Shown: positions 7,573 to 16,639, counted from the stretch's first letter. The stretch is 64,000 nucleotides of DNA from Snuella lapsa (GCF_039539345.1 NZ_BAABCY010000019.1:45078-109077); one strand, 5' to 3'. Notes: a model not told the origin generated them from the letters alone. A program made the numbers and translations.

Positions 7573-10380
7573 ATGAAAACTATTCTCCCCATTTTAACAT
7601 TATTTTTTAGCACATTTTGCTTTTCCCAGACCTCTGTAACTGGCTCTGTTATAGACGATAATAACCAACCGATTCCAGGTGTTAATATTGTTATAGTTGG
7701 TACTTCAACAGGTACTGTTTCAGATTTTGACGGAAACTTTAGCTTGACAACAAATGAAACACCTCCCTTTTCGATTCAGGCAAGTAGTGTTGGATTTGAA
7801 ACTGTAATTCAAGAAGTAACAGCAAATAATCAAACTGTAAACTTCGTATTAAATGAAGGCAACAAACTAGACGAAATTGTTATTTCGGCTTCTAGATCAC
7901 CCGAAAGTGTTAGGGAATCTCCTGTAACTATTGAACGATTCGATTTAAAAGACATCAAATTTGCTTCCTCTCCAAATTTCTATACTAGTTTAGAGAATTT
8001 AAAAGGTGTAGATGTTCATCAAGGCAGTTTAACCTTTAACTCTGTAAACACACGCGGATTTGCTACCTATGCCAACACACGTTTTGTTCAATTAGTAGAC
8101 GGAATGGATAATGCTCTACCGGGATTAAACTTTGCTTTAGGTAACATTCTTGGCCTTAGCGAACTTGATATTAACAGTGTTGAAATATTACCAGGGGCAT
8201 CTTCGGCTCTGTATGGAGCAAACGCTTTTAATGGCATACTATTTATGACCAGCAAAAATCCTTTCGATTACCACGGTGTAAGCGCCTACTACAAAACAGG
8301 ATTGACCGTGCAGGATGAAGCAGGAGACAATCAGTTTCATGATTTTGGTATTCGAGCAGCACATGTTTTTAGTGATAAGTTTGCCGCAAAAGCTTCATTC
8401 TCCTATATGAGAGGTACCGATTGGTATGCTTCAGACGACAACCAATATAATTTGGGACCTGTTGGAACTGCAGACGCTATACTTCCTTTTAGGTCGGGAC
8501 CAGCTCATGACGGACTAAACATATATGGTGATGAAGTATCTCTAGCAGCCAATGGACTAAACTTGAACCAAGTAGCCCAACAATTGGAAGCTGGCGGCAT
8601 ACTACCTCCAGGTGCCAGTATGTTAGTTCCTGAAGTTAATGTTGCCCGCACTGGGTACAGAGAATCCGATTTAACAGACTATAAGGCAGAAAGTATAAAA
8701 GCGTATTTCACCCTAAACTACAGGCCTTTTGGTGACAATACTGAAATTGTGCTAAGCTCAAAAATAGGCAAAGGTTCTTCTATTTACCAAGGCTCTAACA
8801 GATATGCCATCAAGGATTTTGATTTACAGCAGCACAAATTAGAATTTAAGGGTGATAACTTTTTTTTAAGAGGCTACACAACAATCGAAAACGCAGGCGA
8901 TTCATACGATATGCGTTTTACAGGGATTAACATGAACAAAGTTGGAGCCACACAGTGGTTTGGAGCTTATGCTGCAGCCTATGCACAAGGAGCAGGACAA
9001 ATACTGGCCGGAGGGGGAAACCCAAATGACCCCGTCACACAATCTCAGATACATGATGGCGCTAGGACTTTTGCAGATGCTAACTTTACACCACAGCCAG
9101 GAAGTCCTGAGTTTAAAGCCCTTTTTAACAAGGTTACTTCTGACCCCGATGTGACTACTGGATCGAAATTAGTCGATAATACCAAAATGCATATTGGAGA
9201 AGGAAATTACAACTTTAAAGACCTGTTGAACAACGTAATCGATTTGCAAATTGGAGGTTCCTACAGAGAATATTCGCTAAACTCCAGCGGTAGTGTTTTT
9301 ACCGATTATGATGGCTCTATAGATTACCACGAATATGGTGCTTATATTCAAGGTATAAAAAAATTAATGGACGATCGTTTAAAAATAACGGCTTCACTTC
9401 GTCTTGACAAAAATGAATTTTTTGACCCAAGGCATTCACCAAGACTTTCTTTAGGTTATTCGGCCGGAGAGAACAAAGAACATAATTTTAGAGCTTCCTT
9501 TCAAACAGGTTTTAGAAACCCACATACGCAAGCTCTGTTTATTGGCTTTGATGTAAGCAGGGCTATCCTAGTAGGTGCCGCACCAGACAATTTAGACAGG
9601 GATTTACCCAATACAGATTTAACAGGAAGAGATGCCTACTTTAATTCTTATACCCTTTCTTCAGTACAGGCTTTCCAAGCTAGTGGCGGCACAACACAGT
9701 TAATGCCCGTTCAAGGCACTGGCATAACGCCGCTAGTTGAACAAGAAAAAGTTACTGCATTTGATGTTGGCTATCGTGGCAAGCTAGGAATTTTCACTGT
9801 AGACTTCAATGCCTACTATAGCACCTATAACAACTTTATAGCTGAAAAACTTGTAGTTACTCCAAAAACAGGGTCTGTAAGTGATATGACTGGTGTACTT
9901 GATGTTGCTGGAGGAAATGTTCAAATTTTCAATGTATTTACAAACTCATCAGCAGACGTTAATTCTTATGGGGGTGTTGTTGGTCTTTCAACAAAAATAG
10001 CTAAAGACTATAATTTTGGAGTTAATTATACTTATGCCAAATTAGATTTCGACCAATCATCAGATCCAGATTTCAGCGCTGGTTTCAATACGCCAGAACA
10101 CAAAATAAAGGTATCCTTAGGAAATCCCCAACTATTCAAAAATTTTGGTTTTAACATTAATGCACGTTGGAGTGATGAATATTTATGGCAAGCAAGTATT
10201 GCTAACGCTGTTATACCCTCGAGAACAGTTGTTGATGCCCAAATAAACTATACAATACCATCTATGAAATCGGTATTTAAAATTGGAGGCACTAATTTAG
10301 GAGGAAAAGAATTTCAAAGTGCAGTAGGTTCGCCTTTTATTGGCTCCCAATATTTTATTTCCTGGACGATCAACAATTAA
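7573..10380 (+). CDS. TonB-dependent receptor with CarboxypepD_reg-like N-terminal domain
   Basis: A 935-residue outer-membrane receptor. Order of parts: signal peptide ending in FCFSQ (residues 1-19); an Ig-like carboxypeptidase-regulatory domain (about 20-107, VTGSVIDDNNQPIPGVNIVI); a plug domain (about 110-225, with VQLVDGMDNALPGL and ILPGASSALYGANAFNGILFMTSK); and then a long beta-barrel ending ...YFISWTINN. It takes up a substrate using TonB energy; the substrate cannot be told from sequence. There is no SusD-like partner next to it, so it is not a standard polysaccharide-utilisation pair. It is a single-gene transcript, with a terminator at 10425-10450. Confidence 0.93.
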   Translation: MKTILPILTLFFSTFCFSQTSVTGSVIDDNNQPIPGVNIVIVGTSTGTVSDFDGNFSLTTNETPPFSIQASSVGFETVIQEVTANNQTVNFVLNEGNKLDEIVISASRSPESVRESPVTIERFDLKDIKFASSPNFYTSLENLKGVDVHQGSLTFNSVNTRGFATYANTRFVQLVDGMDNALPGLNFALGNILGLSELDINSVEILPGASSALYGANAFNGILFMTSKNPFDYHGVSAYYKTGLTVQDEAGDNQFHDFGIRAAHVFSDKFAAKASFSYMRGTDWYASDDNQYNLGPVGTADAILPFRSGPAHDGLNIYGDEVSLAANGLNLNQVAQQLEAGGILPPGASMLVPEVNVARTGYRESDLTDYKAESIKAYFTLNYRPFGDNTEIVLSSKIGKGSSIYQGSNRYAIKDFDLQQHKLEFKGDNFFLRGYTTIENAGDSYDMRFTGINMNKVGATQWFGAYAAAYAQGAGQILAGGGNPNDPVTQSQIHDGARTFADANFTPQPGSPEFKALFNKVTSDPDVTTGSKLVDNTKMHIGEGNYNFKDLLNNVIDLQIGGSYREYSLNSSGSVFTDYDGSIDYHEYGAYIQGIKKLMDDRLKITASLRLDKNEFFDPRHSPRLSLGYSAGENKEHNFRASFQTGFRNPHTQALFIGFDVSRAILVGAAPDNLDRDLPNTDLTGRDAYFNSYTLSSVQAFQASGGTTQLMPVQGTGITPLVEQEKVTAFDVGYRGKLGIFTVDFNAYYSTYNNFIAEKLVVTPKTGSVSDMTGVLDVAGGNVQIFNVFTNSSADVNSYGGVVGLSTKIAKDYNFGVNYTYAKLDFDQSSDPDFSAGFNTPEHKIKVSLGNPQLFKNFGFNINARWSDEYLWQASIANAVIPSRTVVDAQINYTIPSMKSVFKIGGTNLGGKEFQSAVGSPFIGSQYFISWTINN

Positions 10381-10424
10381 CTTAATTTCTCTATTTAGTA
10401 TACCTTTAAATAACAATCATAAAA

Positions 10425-10450
10425 CACCTTGAAATTCAAGGTGGTTTTTT
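10425..10450 (+). terminator. Rho-independent terminator after the TonB receptor gene
   Basis: The inverted repeat CACCTTGAA/TTCAAGGTG at 10425-10443 is followed by GTTTTTT. It lies between the receptor gene and the atpD promoter. Confidence 0.8.
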
Positions 10451-10475
10451 ATATCAAAAAAGCTTTAAAAACAAC

Positions 10476-10505
10476 TTTCTTTTTAAATTAAAAAATATAT
10501 CTTTG
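10476..10505 (+). promoter_or_regulatory. Promoter of atpD
   Basis: The -7 element TATCTTTG at 10498-10505 matches TAnnTTTG. A near-consensus -33 element TTTC at 10476-10479 lies 18 bases upstream. Transcription would start near 10512, leaving a leader of about 54 bases. Confidence 0.65.
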
Positions 10506-10565
10506 CACGCGAAAACCAAAACTGTTTTCGTACAATTAAATTGCATAATATTAAACACATAAGTA

Positions 10566-12074
10566 ATGTCTAAAGTTACAGGTAAAGTTGCACAAATAGT
10601 AGGTCCGGTTATCGATGTTGAATTCGGTTCTGGTTCTGAACTTCCAAAAATTTACGATTCATTAGAAATTAAAAGACCTGACGGTTCTGTTTTAGTACTA
10701 GAAGTACAATCTCATATTGGTGAGGATACTGTTCGTACTATTGCTATGGATTCATCTGATGGTTTAAGTAGAGGTACCGAAGTTACTGCAACTGGTGCGC
10801 CAATACAAATGCCAATTGGAGATGATGTTTATGGTCGTTTGTTTAATGTTATTGGAGATGCAATTGATGGTCTTGGTAACTTACCAAAAACTGGAGAAGC
10901 AGGTCTGCCAATTCACCGTCAAGCTCCAAAATTTGAAGAATTATCAACGTCAACTGAAGTTTTATTTACAGGTATTAAAGTAATCGACCTTATTGAACCT
11001 TACGCAAAAGGAGGTAAGATTGGATTATTTGGTGGTGCTGGTGTAGGTAAAACAGTATTAATTCAGGAGTTGATTAACAATATTGCTAAAGGTCACGGTG
11101 GTTTATCTGTATTTGCAGGTGTTGGAGAAAGAACTCGTGAAGGAAATGACCTTTTAAGAGAAATGTTAGAGTCTGGTATTATTAGATATGGTGATGACTT
11201 TATGCACTCTATGGAAGAAGGTGGTTGGGATTTATCTAAAGTTGATAAATCTAAGATGAAAGAATCGAAAGCTACTTTCGTATTCGGACAGATGAATGAG
11301 CCTCCGGGAGCACGTGCACGTGTAGCCTTATCTGGTTTAACTATTGCTGAATATTTCCGTGATGGCGCTGGAGACGGACAAGGAAAAGATGTACTTTTCT
11401 TCGTAGATAACATTTTCCGTTTTACACAAGCTGGATCTGAGGTATCGGCATTATTAGGTCGTATGCCTTCTGCGGTAGGATACCAACCTACGCTAGCGAC
11501 AGAGATGGGTGCGATGCAAGAACGTATTACTTCTACCAAGAAAGGTTCGATTACATCTGTACAAGCGGTTTACGTACCTGCGGATGACTTAACAGACCCT
11601 GCGCCAGCAACAACGTTTGCCCACTTAGATGCAACAACAGTATTATCGCGTAAGATTGCCGAGCTTGGTATTTACCCTGCGGTAGATCCGTTAGATTCTA
11701 CCTCTCGTATTTTAACTGCTGACATCTTAGGAAATGAACATTACGATTGTGCACAACGCGTAAAAGAGTTATTGCAACGTTATAAAGAATTACAAGATAT
11801 TATTGCCATCCTTGGTATGGAAGAACTTTCTGAAGAGGACAAAATGGCTGTAGGTCGTGCTAGACGTGTACAACGTTTCTTATCACAACCTTTTCACGTT
11901 GCTGAGCAGTTTACAGGTATACCAGGAGTATTGGTAGACATTAAAGAAACGATAAAAGGATTTAACATGATTATGGATGGTGAATTAGATCACTTACCAG
12001 AAGCAGCGTTTAACCTTAAAGGAACTATCGAAGAAGCTATTGAAGCTGGAGAAAAAATGTTAGCTGAAGCTTAA
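10566..12074 (+). CDS. atpD: F1Fo ATP synthase subunit beta
   Basis: The catalytic subunit of the F1 head. The 502-residue protein has the Walker A motif GGAGVGKT (residues 156-163), the GERTREGNDL segment, Walker B (DVLFFVDNIFRFTQ), and the ALLGRMPSAVGYQPTLATEMG catalytic loop. It is paired with atpC only. The remaining ATP synthase genes are not in this window, which fits the split arrangement common in Bacteroidota. The codon pattern is more uniform than in its neighbours, as expected for a highly expressed gene. Confidence 0.99.
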   Translation: MSKVTGKVAQIVGPVIDVEFGSGSELPKIYDSLEIKRPDGSVLVLEVQSHIGEDTVRTIAMDSSDGLSRGTEVTATGAPIQMPIGDDVYGRLFNVIGDAIDGLGNLPKTGEAGLPIHRQAPKFEELSTSTEVLFTGIKVIDLIEPYAKGGKIGLFGGAGVGKTVLIQELINNIAKGHGGLSVFAGVGERTREGNDLLREMLESGIIRYGDDFMHSMEEGGWDLSKVDKSKMKESKATFVFGQMNEPPGARARVALSGLTIAEYFRDGAGDGQGKDVLFFVDNIFRFTQAGSEVSALLGRMPSAVGYQPTLATEMGAMQERITSTKKGSITSVQAVYVPADDLTDPAPATTFAHLDATTVLSRKIAELGIYPAVDPLDSTSRILTADILGNEHYDCAQRVKELLQRYKELQDIIAILGMEELSEEDKMAVGRARRVQRFLSQPFHVAEQFTGIPGVLVDIKETIKGFNMIMDGELDHLPEAAFNLKGTIEEAIEAGEKMLAEA

Positions 12075-12151
12075 AATAGTATACAGTTTGCAGTAGCAGT
12101 TTGCAGTAATGCAACTGTGTACTGATACTGAATACTTAATACTGATAAAAT
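12075..12151 (+). repeat. Short quasi-repeats between atpD and atpC
   Basis: This 77-base spacer contains CAGTTTGCAGTA twice in near-tandem (12084-12095 and 12097-12108, one base apart). It then contains a run of related ACTGATACTGAATACT-like units up to 12145. It does not code for anything. Similar CAGT/ACTGAA-rich spacers occur between flavobacterial genes; their role is unknown to me. Confidence 0.6.
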
Positions 12152-12445
12152 ATGTATTTAGAAATTGTATCACCGGAAGCAACTTTATTTAGCTCAGAAG
12201 TAGACTCTGTGGTTGTACCTGGAGTTAATGGCGAGTTTGAAATGTTAAAAAATCACGCTCCCATTGTTTCTCTTTTAAAATCAGGAACAATTAAAATAAA
12301 AACGCATAGTCAAAGTCATTTGGAATTTGACGATTTGCATGCAAGATTGGTTCCCCATAATGATGACAAGAAGATTTTGACGGTTAAGATTGATTCTGGT
12401 ACTATAGAGATGAAAGACAATAAAGTTATTGTTTTAGCCGACTAA
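12152..12445 (+). CDS. atpC: F1Fo ATP synthase subunit epsilon, short form
   Basis: A 97-residue protein matching the N-terminal beta-sandwich of the epsilon subunit (MYLEIVSPEATLFSSEVDSVVVPGVNGEFEMLKNHAPIVS, the conserved G-x-x-G-x-F-x-x-L-x-x-H-A-P region). The C-terminal helical hairpin that inhibits ATP hydrolysis in longer homologues is absent, as in other Bacteroidota. The subunit connects F1 to the c-ring. It follows atpD after a 77-base repeat-rich spacer and is closed by a strong terminator. Confidence 0.93.
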   Translation: MYLEIVSPEATLFSSEVDSVVVPGVNGEFEMLKNHAPIVSLLKSGTIKIKTHSQSHLEFDDLHARLVPHNDDKKILTVKIDSGTIEMKDNKVIVLAD

Positions 12446-12467
12446 AAACTTTAAGCTTAGAATATAT

Positions 12468-12510
12468 AAAATCGTCTAGAAGTAACTTTCTAGACGATTT
12501 TCTTTTTTTG
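12468..12510 (+). terminator. Strong terminator after atpC, probably bidirectional
   Basis: A perfect 14-base inverted repeat (12468-12481 and 12488-12501) with loop GTAACT is followed by CTTTTTTT. It starts with AAAA, so it can also stop the converging lytTR operon on the minus strand. Confidence 0.92.
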
Positions 12511-12526
12511 GCCACCCAGACTTTTT

Positions 12527-13207
12527 TCACATCAAGTTTAACCGTTGAAAAAACACCTCTTTATAACGGTTACCAATAGCAATCTTATGGTTATTGATAT
12601 ACACATGGTTGTTTTCAATTTTATTAATTTCAGAAATATTAACCATATAGGATTGATGCACTCTTACAAACTGTGATGCCGGTAATTTAGCAACTAACTC
12701 CGTAAAGGTCATACGAGGTGAAAACACCTTATCTTTAGTAGTAATATCTAAATAATTACCAGCCCCTTTAACAAACAAAATAGCTTTAAACTCAACTTTT
12801 ATGTTTTTAAAGCCATCTTTAATAAAAAAGAATGGATTGTGTTGTTTTAAACTTGCTAAGCGTTCTTCTACTTTATGGATTGCTATTTGAAAACGATCAA
12901 ATTCAAATGGCTTTAACAGATAATCAACCGCATTGTAAGCATAGCTATCCACAGCAAACTTACTATAGGCTGTGGTAAAGATAATCTGGGGCTTAAATTG
13001 TAATCCATCCAGTAATTCCAAACCAGACACGTGCGGCATATTGATGTCCAGAAACATTAGGTCGACGGGGTTCTGCTTTAAAAAGCCCAAAGCATCCTGC
13101 GCATTATAAAAATGGGCAATAAGCTCTAAACCATCTACTTTAGAAACATGATGTTGAATAACCTGTATGGCTTTGGGTTCGTCGTCTATGGCAATGGCTG
13201 TTATCAT
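12527..13207 (-). CDS. LytTR-family response regulator
   Basis: A two-component regulator: receiver domain (residues of about 1-120) with the acidic pair in AIDDEP, phospho-acceptor Asp in DLMFLDINMPHVSG, the Thr of IIFTTAYS and the Lys of LLKPFEF. A LytTR DNA-binding domain follows (about 130-226; FIKDGFKNIKVEF, DYLDITT, FVRVHQSYMVNISEI). I place the start at Met 13207 (MITAIAIDDEP), the usual beginning for this family. An in-frame ATG at 13225 exists but lies inside the terminal bases of a repeat element. The partner is the LytS-like kinase upstream (13331-14719), separated from it by that repeat. The target genes are unknown; autoregulation of the operon is possible. Confidence 0.9.
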   Translation of the reverse strand: MITAIAIDDEPKAIQVIQHHVSKVDGLELIAHFYNAQDALGFLKQNPVDLMFLDINMPHVSGLELLDGLQFKPQIIFTTAYSKFAVDSYAYNAVDYLLKPFEFDRFQIAIHKVEERLASLKQHNPFFFIKDGFKNIKVEFKAILFVKGAGNYLDITTKDKVFSPRMTFTELVAKLPASQFVRVHQSYMVNISEINKIENNHVYINNHKIAIGNRYKEVFFQRLNLM

Positions 13208-13220
13208 TAATTGTTCATTT

Positions 13221-13310
13221 GTCATCGCGATGAGGAACGACGTGGCAATATCTTGGTTATGGGTTTCAAAACTAACAGATTACTTCGTTGCTTCGCTCCT
13301 CGTAATGACG
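13221..13310. repeat. Dispersed 90-bp imperfect palindromic repeat between kinase and regulator genes
   Basis: Both ends carry the same motif in opposite orientation: GTCATCGCGATGAGGAACGA on the left, and CGTCATTACGAGGAGCGAAG when the right end is read backwards. The arms extend about 33 bases each with mismatches around a roughly 25-base centre. This resembles the GTCATTGCGAGGAGCGAAGC-type repeat known as a dispersed element in many bacteria, including flavobacteria. It is non-coding and would form a long hairpin in the kinase-regulator mRNA. Confidence 0.75.
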
Positions 13311-13330
13311 TTTATATTTTTGGTTAAACA

Positions 13331-14719
13331 TTATTTTGTTTTAATACTAATGCTCACAGAAAATATATTATTCTCTTTAAGCACTTCTAAAGTATGCTTT
13401 TTGGGATAGACCAACTCTAGGCGTTGCCTGGCATTTGCAATACCAATGCCAAACCCCTGCTCTTTATAGTAGGTTTTAAAAGCCTCATTATAACTGTTTA
13501 CACATTCAAAACTAATGGTATTACCATTACAAACAACCGATACTTTTAAAGAAGATGGTGCCGATGGGTCTATGCCATACTTAAAAGCATTCTCCACAAA
13601 GGGAATAAGTAACCCCGGACTTATACTATGCCGTTCAATATTGGTAAATTGGGTCTCTATTTGCGGCTCTACGGCACAACGCAACTTTTGAATAGCAATA
13701 TAATCTTTTAAATAGCTTATTTCATGATCCAACGGAATAAAATCTTTGTTTATATCTTCCTGCATATAGCGGATAAGACTCGCTAATTTAGCAGTACTCT
13801 CGGCAGTTCTATCTGCCTTTTCCTCAAGCGCTGTGGCGTACAAGGTATTTAAAGTGTTAAACAAAAAATGAGGGTTAACCTGCGATTTTAGGAGTTGAAG
13901 TTCAGAATCTTTGGCGCCGAGTTTTAAAGCGAAGAGTTTTTCTTTGGATATGATTTTTATTCGGAAGTAGCCGTAGATGAACGATAAGAAAAGAATAAGC
14001 AATAAACTACCTGCTAAAAAAAACAAGAACTGTACAATATCTTCACTAGTGTTAAAGTGTAAAGGATGATTAAGGCAAGCGTAAACGGAAACCAAATAAA
14101 ATACTGATAACAATAGTAATGTCCCATAATACTTTTGCTTATCATATTTTGTAAGCAATGACACAGCATAAAAAGCATGAAAATAAAAAACAGCAATTAC
14201 AATTAAAAAAACCAAAGCTGCCTGCGGCTGCCCTTCAGAAATTATAAAAACCAATAAAAATCCAACAACTATAAAGTTTACAAAAAACTCCAAGAAATTT
14301 AGTTTGCCTTTTTTATCTAAAAAAAGGGCAGTATATAAGTAGTTTGTAAAAACTAATACAATGATTGGTACAATTATTATAACCAAAAAAACAATCATGT
14401 TTTGGCTGTAACGAACATAATCTCTGGCAAGTTCGTCTTTAAAATTAAATATTTCAAAAATTATAAAAGCAAGCAAACATCCTATACACCAAAACCTATA
14501 TGTGGTGATTTGTTTATTAAAGTATTTAGGCAACAAAACGATAGAGTGAATAAAAAATACCGTAGCAGCAGCCAAAATTAAGTAACTGATTTTCCTAGAA
14601 ATAGTCGTGTAGAAAACAGGGAAATCAGGTGTTGCGAAAACAATAGTGCAAGCAAAAACTACTAAAAAAGTAATATTCCACGTTATTTTTTTGGTATTAT
14701 CTTGATAAAGTGTCATCAT
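13331..14719 (-). CDS. LytS/YehU-type sensor histidine kinase
   Basis: A 462-residue inner-membrane kinase. About eight hydrophobic helices fill the first 250 residues. The short cytosolic part has the His_kinase motif NPHFLFNTLNTLY (residues 282-294, phospho-acceptor His284) and the ATP-binding N-box PFVENAFKYGID and G-box GFGIGIANARQRLEL. There is no separate periplasmic sensor domain, so the signal is probably read within the membrane or relayed by a partner. Its first 23 bases overlap the end of the upstream gene (14697-15455), which implies coupled translation and a shared role. The cognate regulator is the LytTR gene downstream. Confidence 0.92.
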   Translation of the reverse strand: MMTLYQDNTKKITWNITFLVVFACTIVFATPDFPVFYTTISRKISYLILAAATVFFIHSIVLLPKYFNKQITTYRFWCIGCLLAFIIFEIFNFKDELARDYVRYSQNMIVFLVIIIVPIIVLVFTNYLYTALFLDKKGKLNFLEFFVNFIVVGFLLVFIISEGQPQAALVFLIVIAVFYFHAFYAVSLLTKYDKQKYYGTLLLLSVFYLVSVYACLNHPLHFNTSEDIVQFLFFLAGSLLLILFLSFIYGYFRIKIISKEKLFALKLGAKDSELQLLKSQVNPHFLFNTLNTLYATALEEKADRTAESTAKLASLIRYMQEDINKDFIPLDHEISYLKDYIAIQKLRCAVEPQIETQFTNIERHSISPGLLIPFVENAFKYGIDPSAPSSLKVSVVCNGNTISFECVNSYNEAFKTYYKEQGFGIGIANARQRLELVYPKKHTLEVLKENNIFSVSISIKTK

Positions 14720-15455
14720 AATTTTCTTTGTTTAGAAGGATATCTAAATTCTTGTACAATGTTTCTTGTTCTAGAATAACAGCAGGGGCGTTATAATTTA
14801 TATACTGCTCACCAGTATTTACGAGTATTCGGTATGGAAAAAACAGTTTAGCATCTTTGGCTTTTATATGTTCTCTAATGTCAGTTATTAATTTTGGGGA
14901 AGCTAAAAAATGATAGCCTTTAATTTGATATTGTTGTATGGTTTTTTTCCACTTTCTTATATCATCTGCCTTTCTGTTAGAATCGGTGTTAGGATAATCT
15001 ACAAATACAATTTTTACATTTTTGTCATTATAATTGTCATACAAACTATTTAATCCGGACACGTAATTTTCAAATTTGATTATGTCTTTTACTAAAGTAG
15101 TCTTTCCATTTGTAAGATGGTTTAGCTGAGCGGAATCCTTTTTTCGCTGCTGAAGATCCTTTTCGTTTTTTTCGGCTAATTTTAGGGTTAATTCCTCAAT
15201 TCTCTTTTCATAGTCTTTGCGCCCAAACCAAACAGGTACATTTTTTAAAGGTTCCCAAACAGTTATGTATAAAATGCTGTTTTGTAGTTTGGGATGGTTG
15301 ATAATTTGATCAAGTGAATTATAATTAGAATAATCTTCAATTAATACAATATCATCAGTGCCATTAAATTTCACCTCATAGGGATAGGTAAGTGCATATC
15401 CAATAGCAGTAAAAAAGCTAATAATTCCAATGATTTTTACTAGGTCTTTAATCAT
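14697..15455 (-). CDS. Unrecognised membrane-anchored protein, possibly a thioredoxin-fold domain without CxxC
   Basis: A 252-residue protein with one N-terminal hydrophobic segment (LVKIIGIISFFTAIGYAL) and a probable periplasmic body. The body contains a charged helical part (residues of about 82-110, KRIEELTLKLAEKNEKDLQQRKK). The last 80 residues (KKTIQQYQIKGYHFLASPKLITDIREH, then FFPYRILVNTGEQYINYNAPA) resemble the C-terminal half of TlpA-like thioredoxin proteins of Bacteroidota. There is no Cys at all where the CxxC would be. It overlaps the kinase gene by 23 bases and lies 11 bases after 15467-16639, whose product looks like the N-terminal part of the same kind of protein. The pair may be a divided, non-redox thioredoxin-like sensor partner of the kinase. 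Domain assignment is tentative. Confidence 0.6.
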   Translation of the reverse strand: MIKDLVKIIGIISFFTAIGYALTYPYEVKFNGTDDIVLIEDYSNYNSLDQIINHPKLQNSILYITVWEPLKNVPVWFGRKDYEKRIEELTLKLAEKNEKDLQQRKKDSAQLNHLTNGKTTLVKDIIKFENYVSGLNSLYDNYNDKNVKIVFVDYPNTDSNRKADDIRKWKKTIQQYQIKGYHFLASPKLITDIREHIKAKDAKLFFPYRILVNTGEQYINYNAPAVILEQETLYKNLDILLNKENYDDTLSR

Positions 15456-15466
15456 CTTTTTTAAAA

Positions 15467-16639
15467 TTATAAGTTGTATTTTTCTATGAGTTTATCATTC
15501 AATTCACCATTTGGATATTTCAATATAGTTTTTAAAATCAATTCTTCAACAGCTTCTTCATTTTTAATAGTTTTTATCATTTCTTTTCTATTGGTTTGAG
15601 GCTGCAATAAATAATTTGTAATAAAATAGTAGACGGATTTTTCAGGAAAGTTTTTTATGGCAGTTCTAATTTTATTTATATCATATTCATAATACCTTTG
15701 GTAAGATTTATTCTTAATATTCAATTTAAAATTTAAGTAAAGAGGTAAAAATTTATTGTAAGATTCACTTATTAATGTTTCAATATTGATGTTTTCATTA
15801 TCAAACTCAATGATGTCCATTATTTCTTGAGGAATTTCATTTGTATAAAAAACATTCATCTCTTTTTCTTTTGTTAGCATCAAAAATCTCAAAAACTCTT
15901 TTTTTATGCTAAATTCAATTTCGGCATAGATATAATTGTAAAATGTAGGAGAGAGCTTATTTTTATTTTTTTCTAACTCATCTAAAAAATTTCTTCTTAT
16001 TTTTTTAAGACTAATAATAGCTTTATCTATAGGCAAAGTTTTATAAATATCTAATCTGTTGTCTATCTTGTTATCTAATGAAAAAGATTTTTGAAAATAC
16101 TCATTTTGAAATGTATTCTCTCCTAAAAAACTAATACTTGTTTTTTGAGTGGCTTCTAATGTGTTATCTTTAGAAACTTCAACCCCTGTTTCTCTGTACT
16201 TTTTAGCCATCTGTGGAGTTAATTTAGAGATACTCCAATTTCTTTCCAATTCTATGTTTAGTGTTCTGTTGGGTTCTAACAAAAAGGTTGTAGTTCCGTA
16301 AGTATAAAATTTTTCACATTGATTATAAAAATATTGATCTGTTAAATTATTATAGAGTAAGTGTTCTTTATTTAGTTTGGCATTTTGCTCACTCATAAAC
16401 AATTGGACAACAAAAGGCTTGTCTATATTTTTAAACTCAAAACTAAATGTACTGTCTTTAGAAACTATTTGATGCTTTAATTCACTTAAATGTGGCGAAT
16501 GGAAAGGCATTGTTTGTAAGTAGATTGTGTCTGTTGGCCAAAAATGTACTTTCCCTTTAATAGCAGTTATGCTTTCTTGGGCTGTAGCATTAATGGCCAA
16601 TAAGATTAAAAGAAAAACATGTAATAGTAATTGTTTCAT
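15467..16639 (-). CDS. Unrecognised secreted protein, similar in layout to the N-terminal part of TlpA/DUF4369-type proteins
   Basis: A 390-residue protein with a signal peptide (LLLHVFLLILLAINATAQ). The first 120 residues read like the beta-domain that precedes thioredoxin domains in Bacteroidota (ITAIKGKVHFWPTDTIYLQTMPFH, then TFSFEFKNIDKPFVVQLFM). The rest is mostly helical and Lys/Asn-rich. It ends (DKLIEKYNL) where the thioredoxin domain would begin; that domain seems to be supplied by the next gene. It heads the four-gene operon down to the LytTR regulator. I do not recognise a precise family. The codon use looks even more AT-rich than that of the neighbours. Confidence 0.65.
   Translation of the reverse strand: MKQLLLHVFLLILLAINATAQESITAIKGKVHFWPTDTIYLQTMPFHSPHLSELKHQIVSKDSTFSFEFKNIDKPFVVQLFMSEQNAKLNKEHLLYNNLTDQYFYNQCEKFYTYGTTTFLLEPNRTLNIELERNWSISKLTPQMAKKYRETGVEVSKDNTLEATQKTSISFLGENTFQNEYFQKSFSLDNKIDNRLDIYKTLPIDKAIISLKKIRRNFLDELEKNKNKLSPTFYNYIYAEIEFSIKKEFLRFLMLTKEKEMNVFYTNEIPQEIMDIIEFDNENINIETLISESYNKFLPLYLNFKLNIKNKSYQRYYEYDINKIRTAIKNFPEKSVYYFITNYLLQPQTNRKEMIKTIKNEEAVEELILKTILKYPNGELNDKLIEKYNL

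Noticed and set aside
11093..11539. Minus-strand ORF of 148 codons inside atpD
   Set aside because: It is a shadow of a highly biased coding sequence; no start signal or family.
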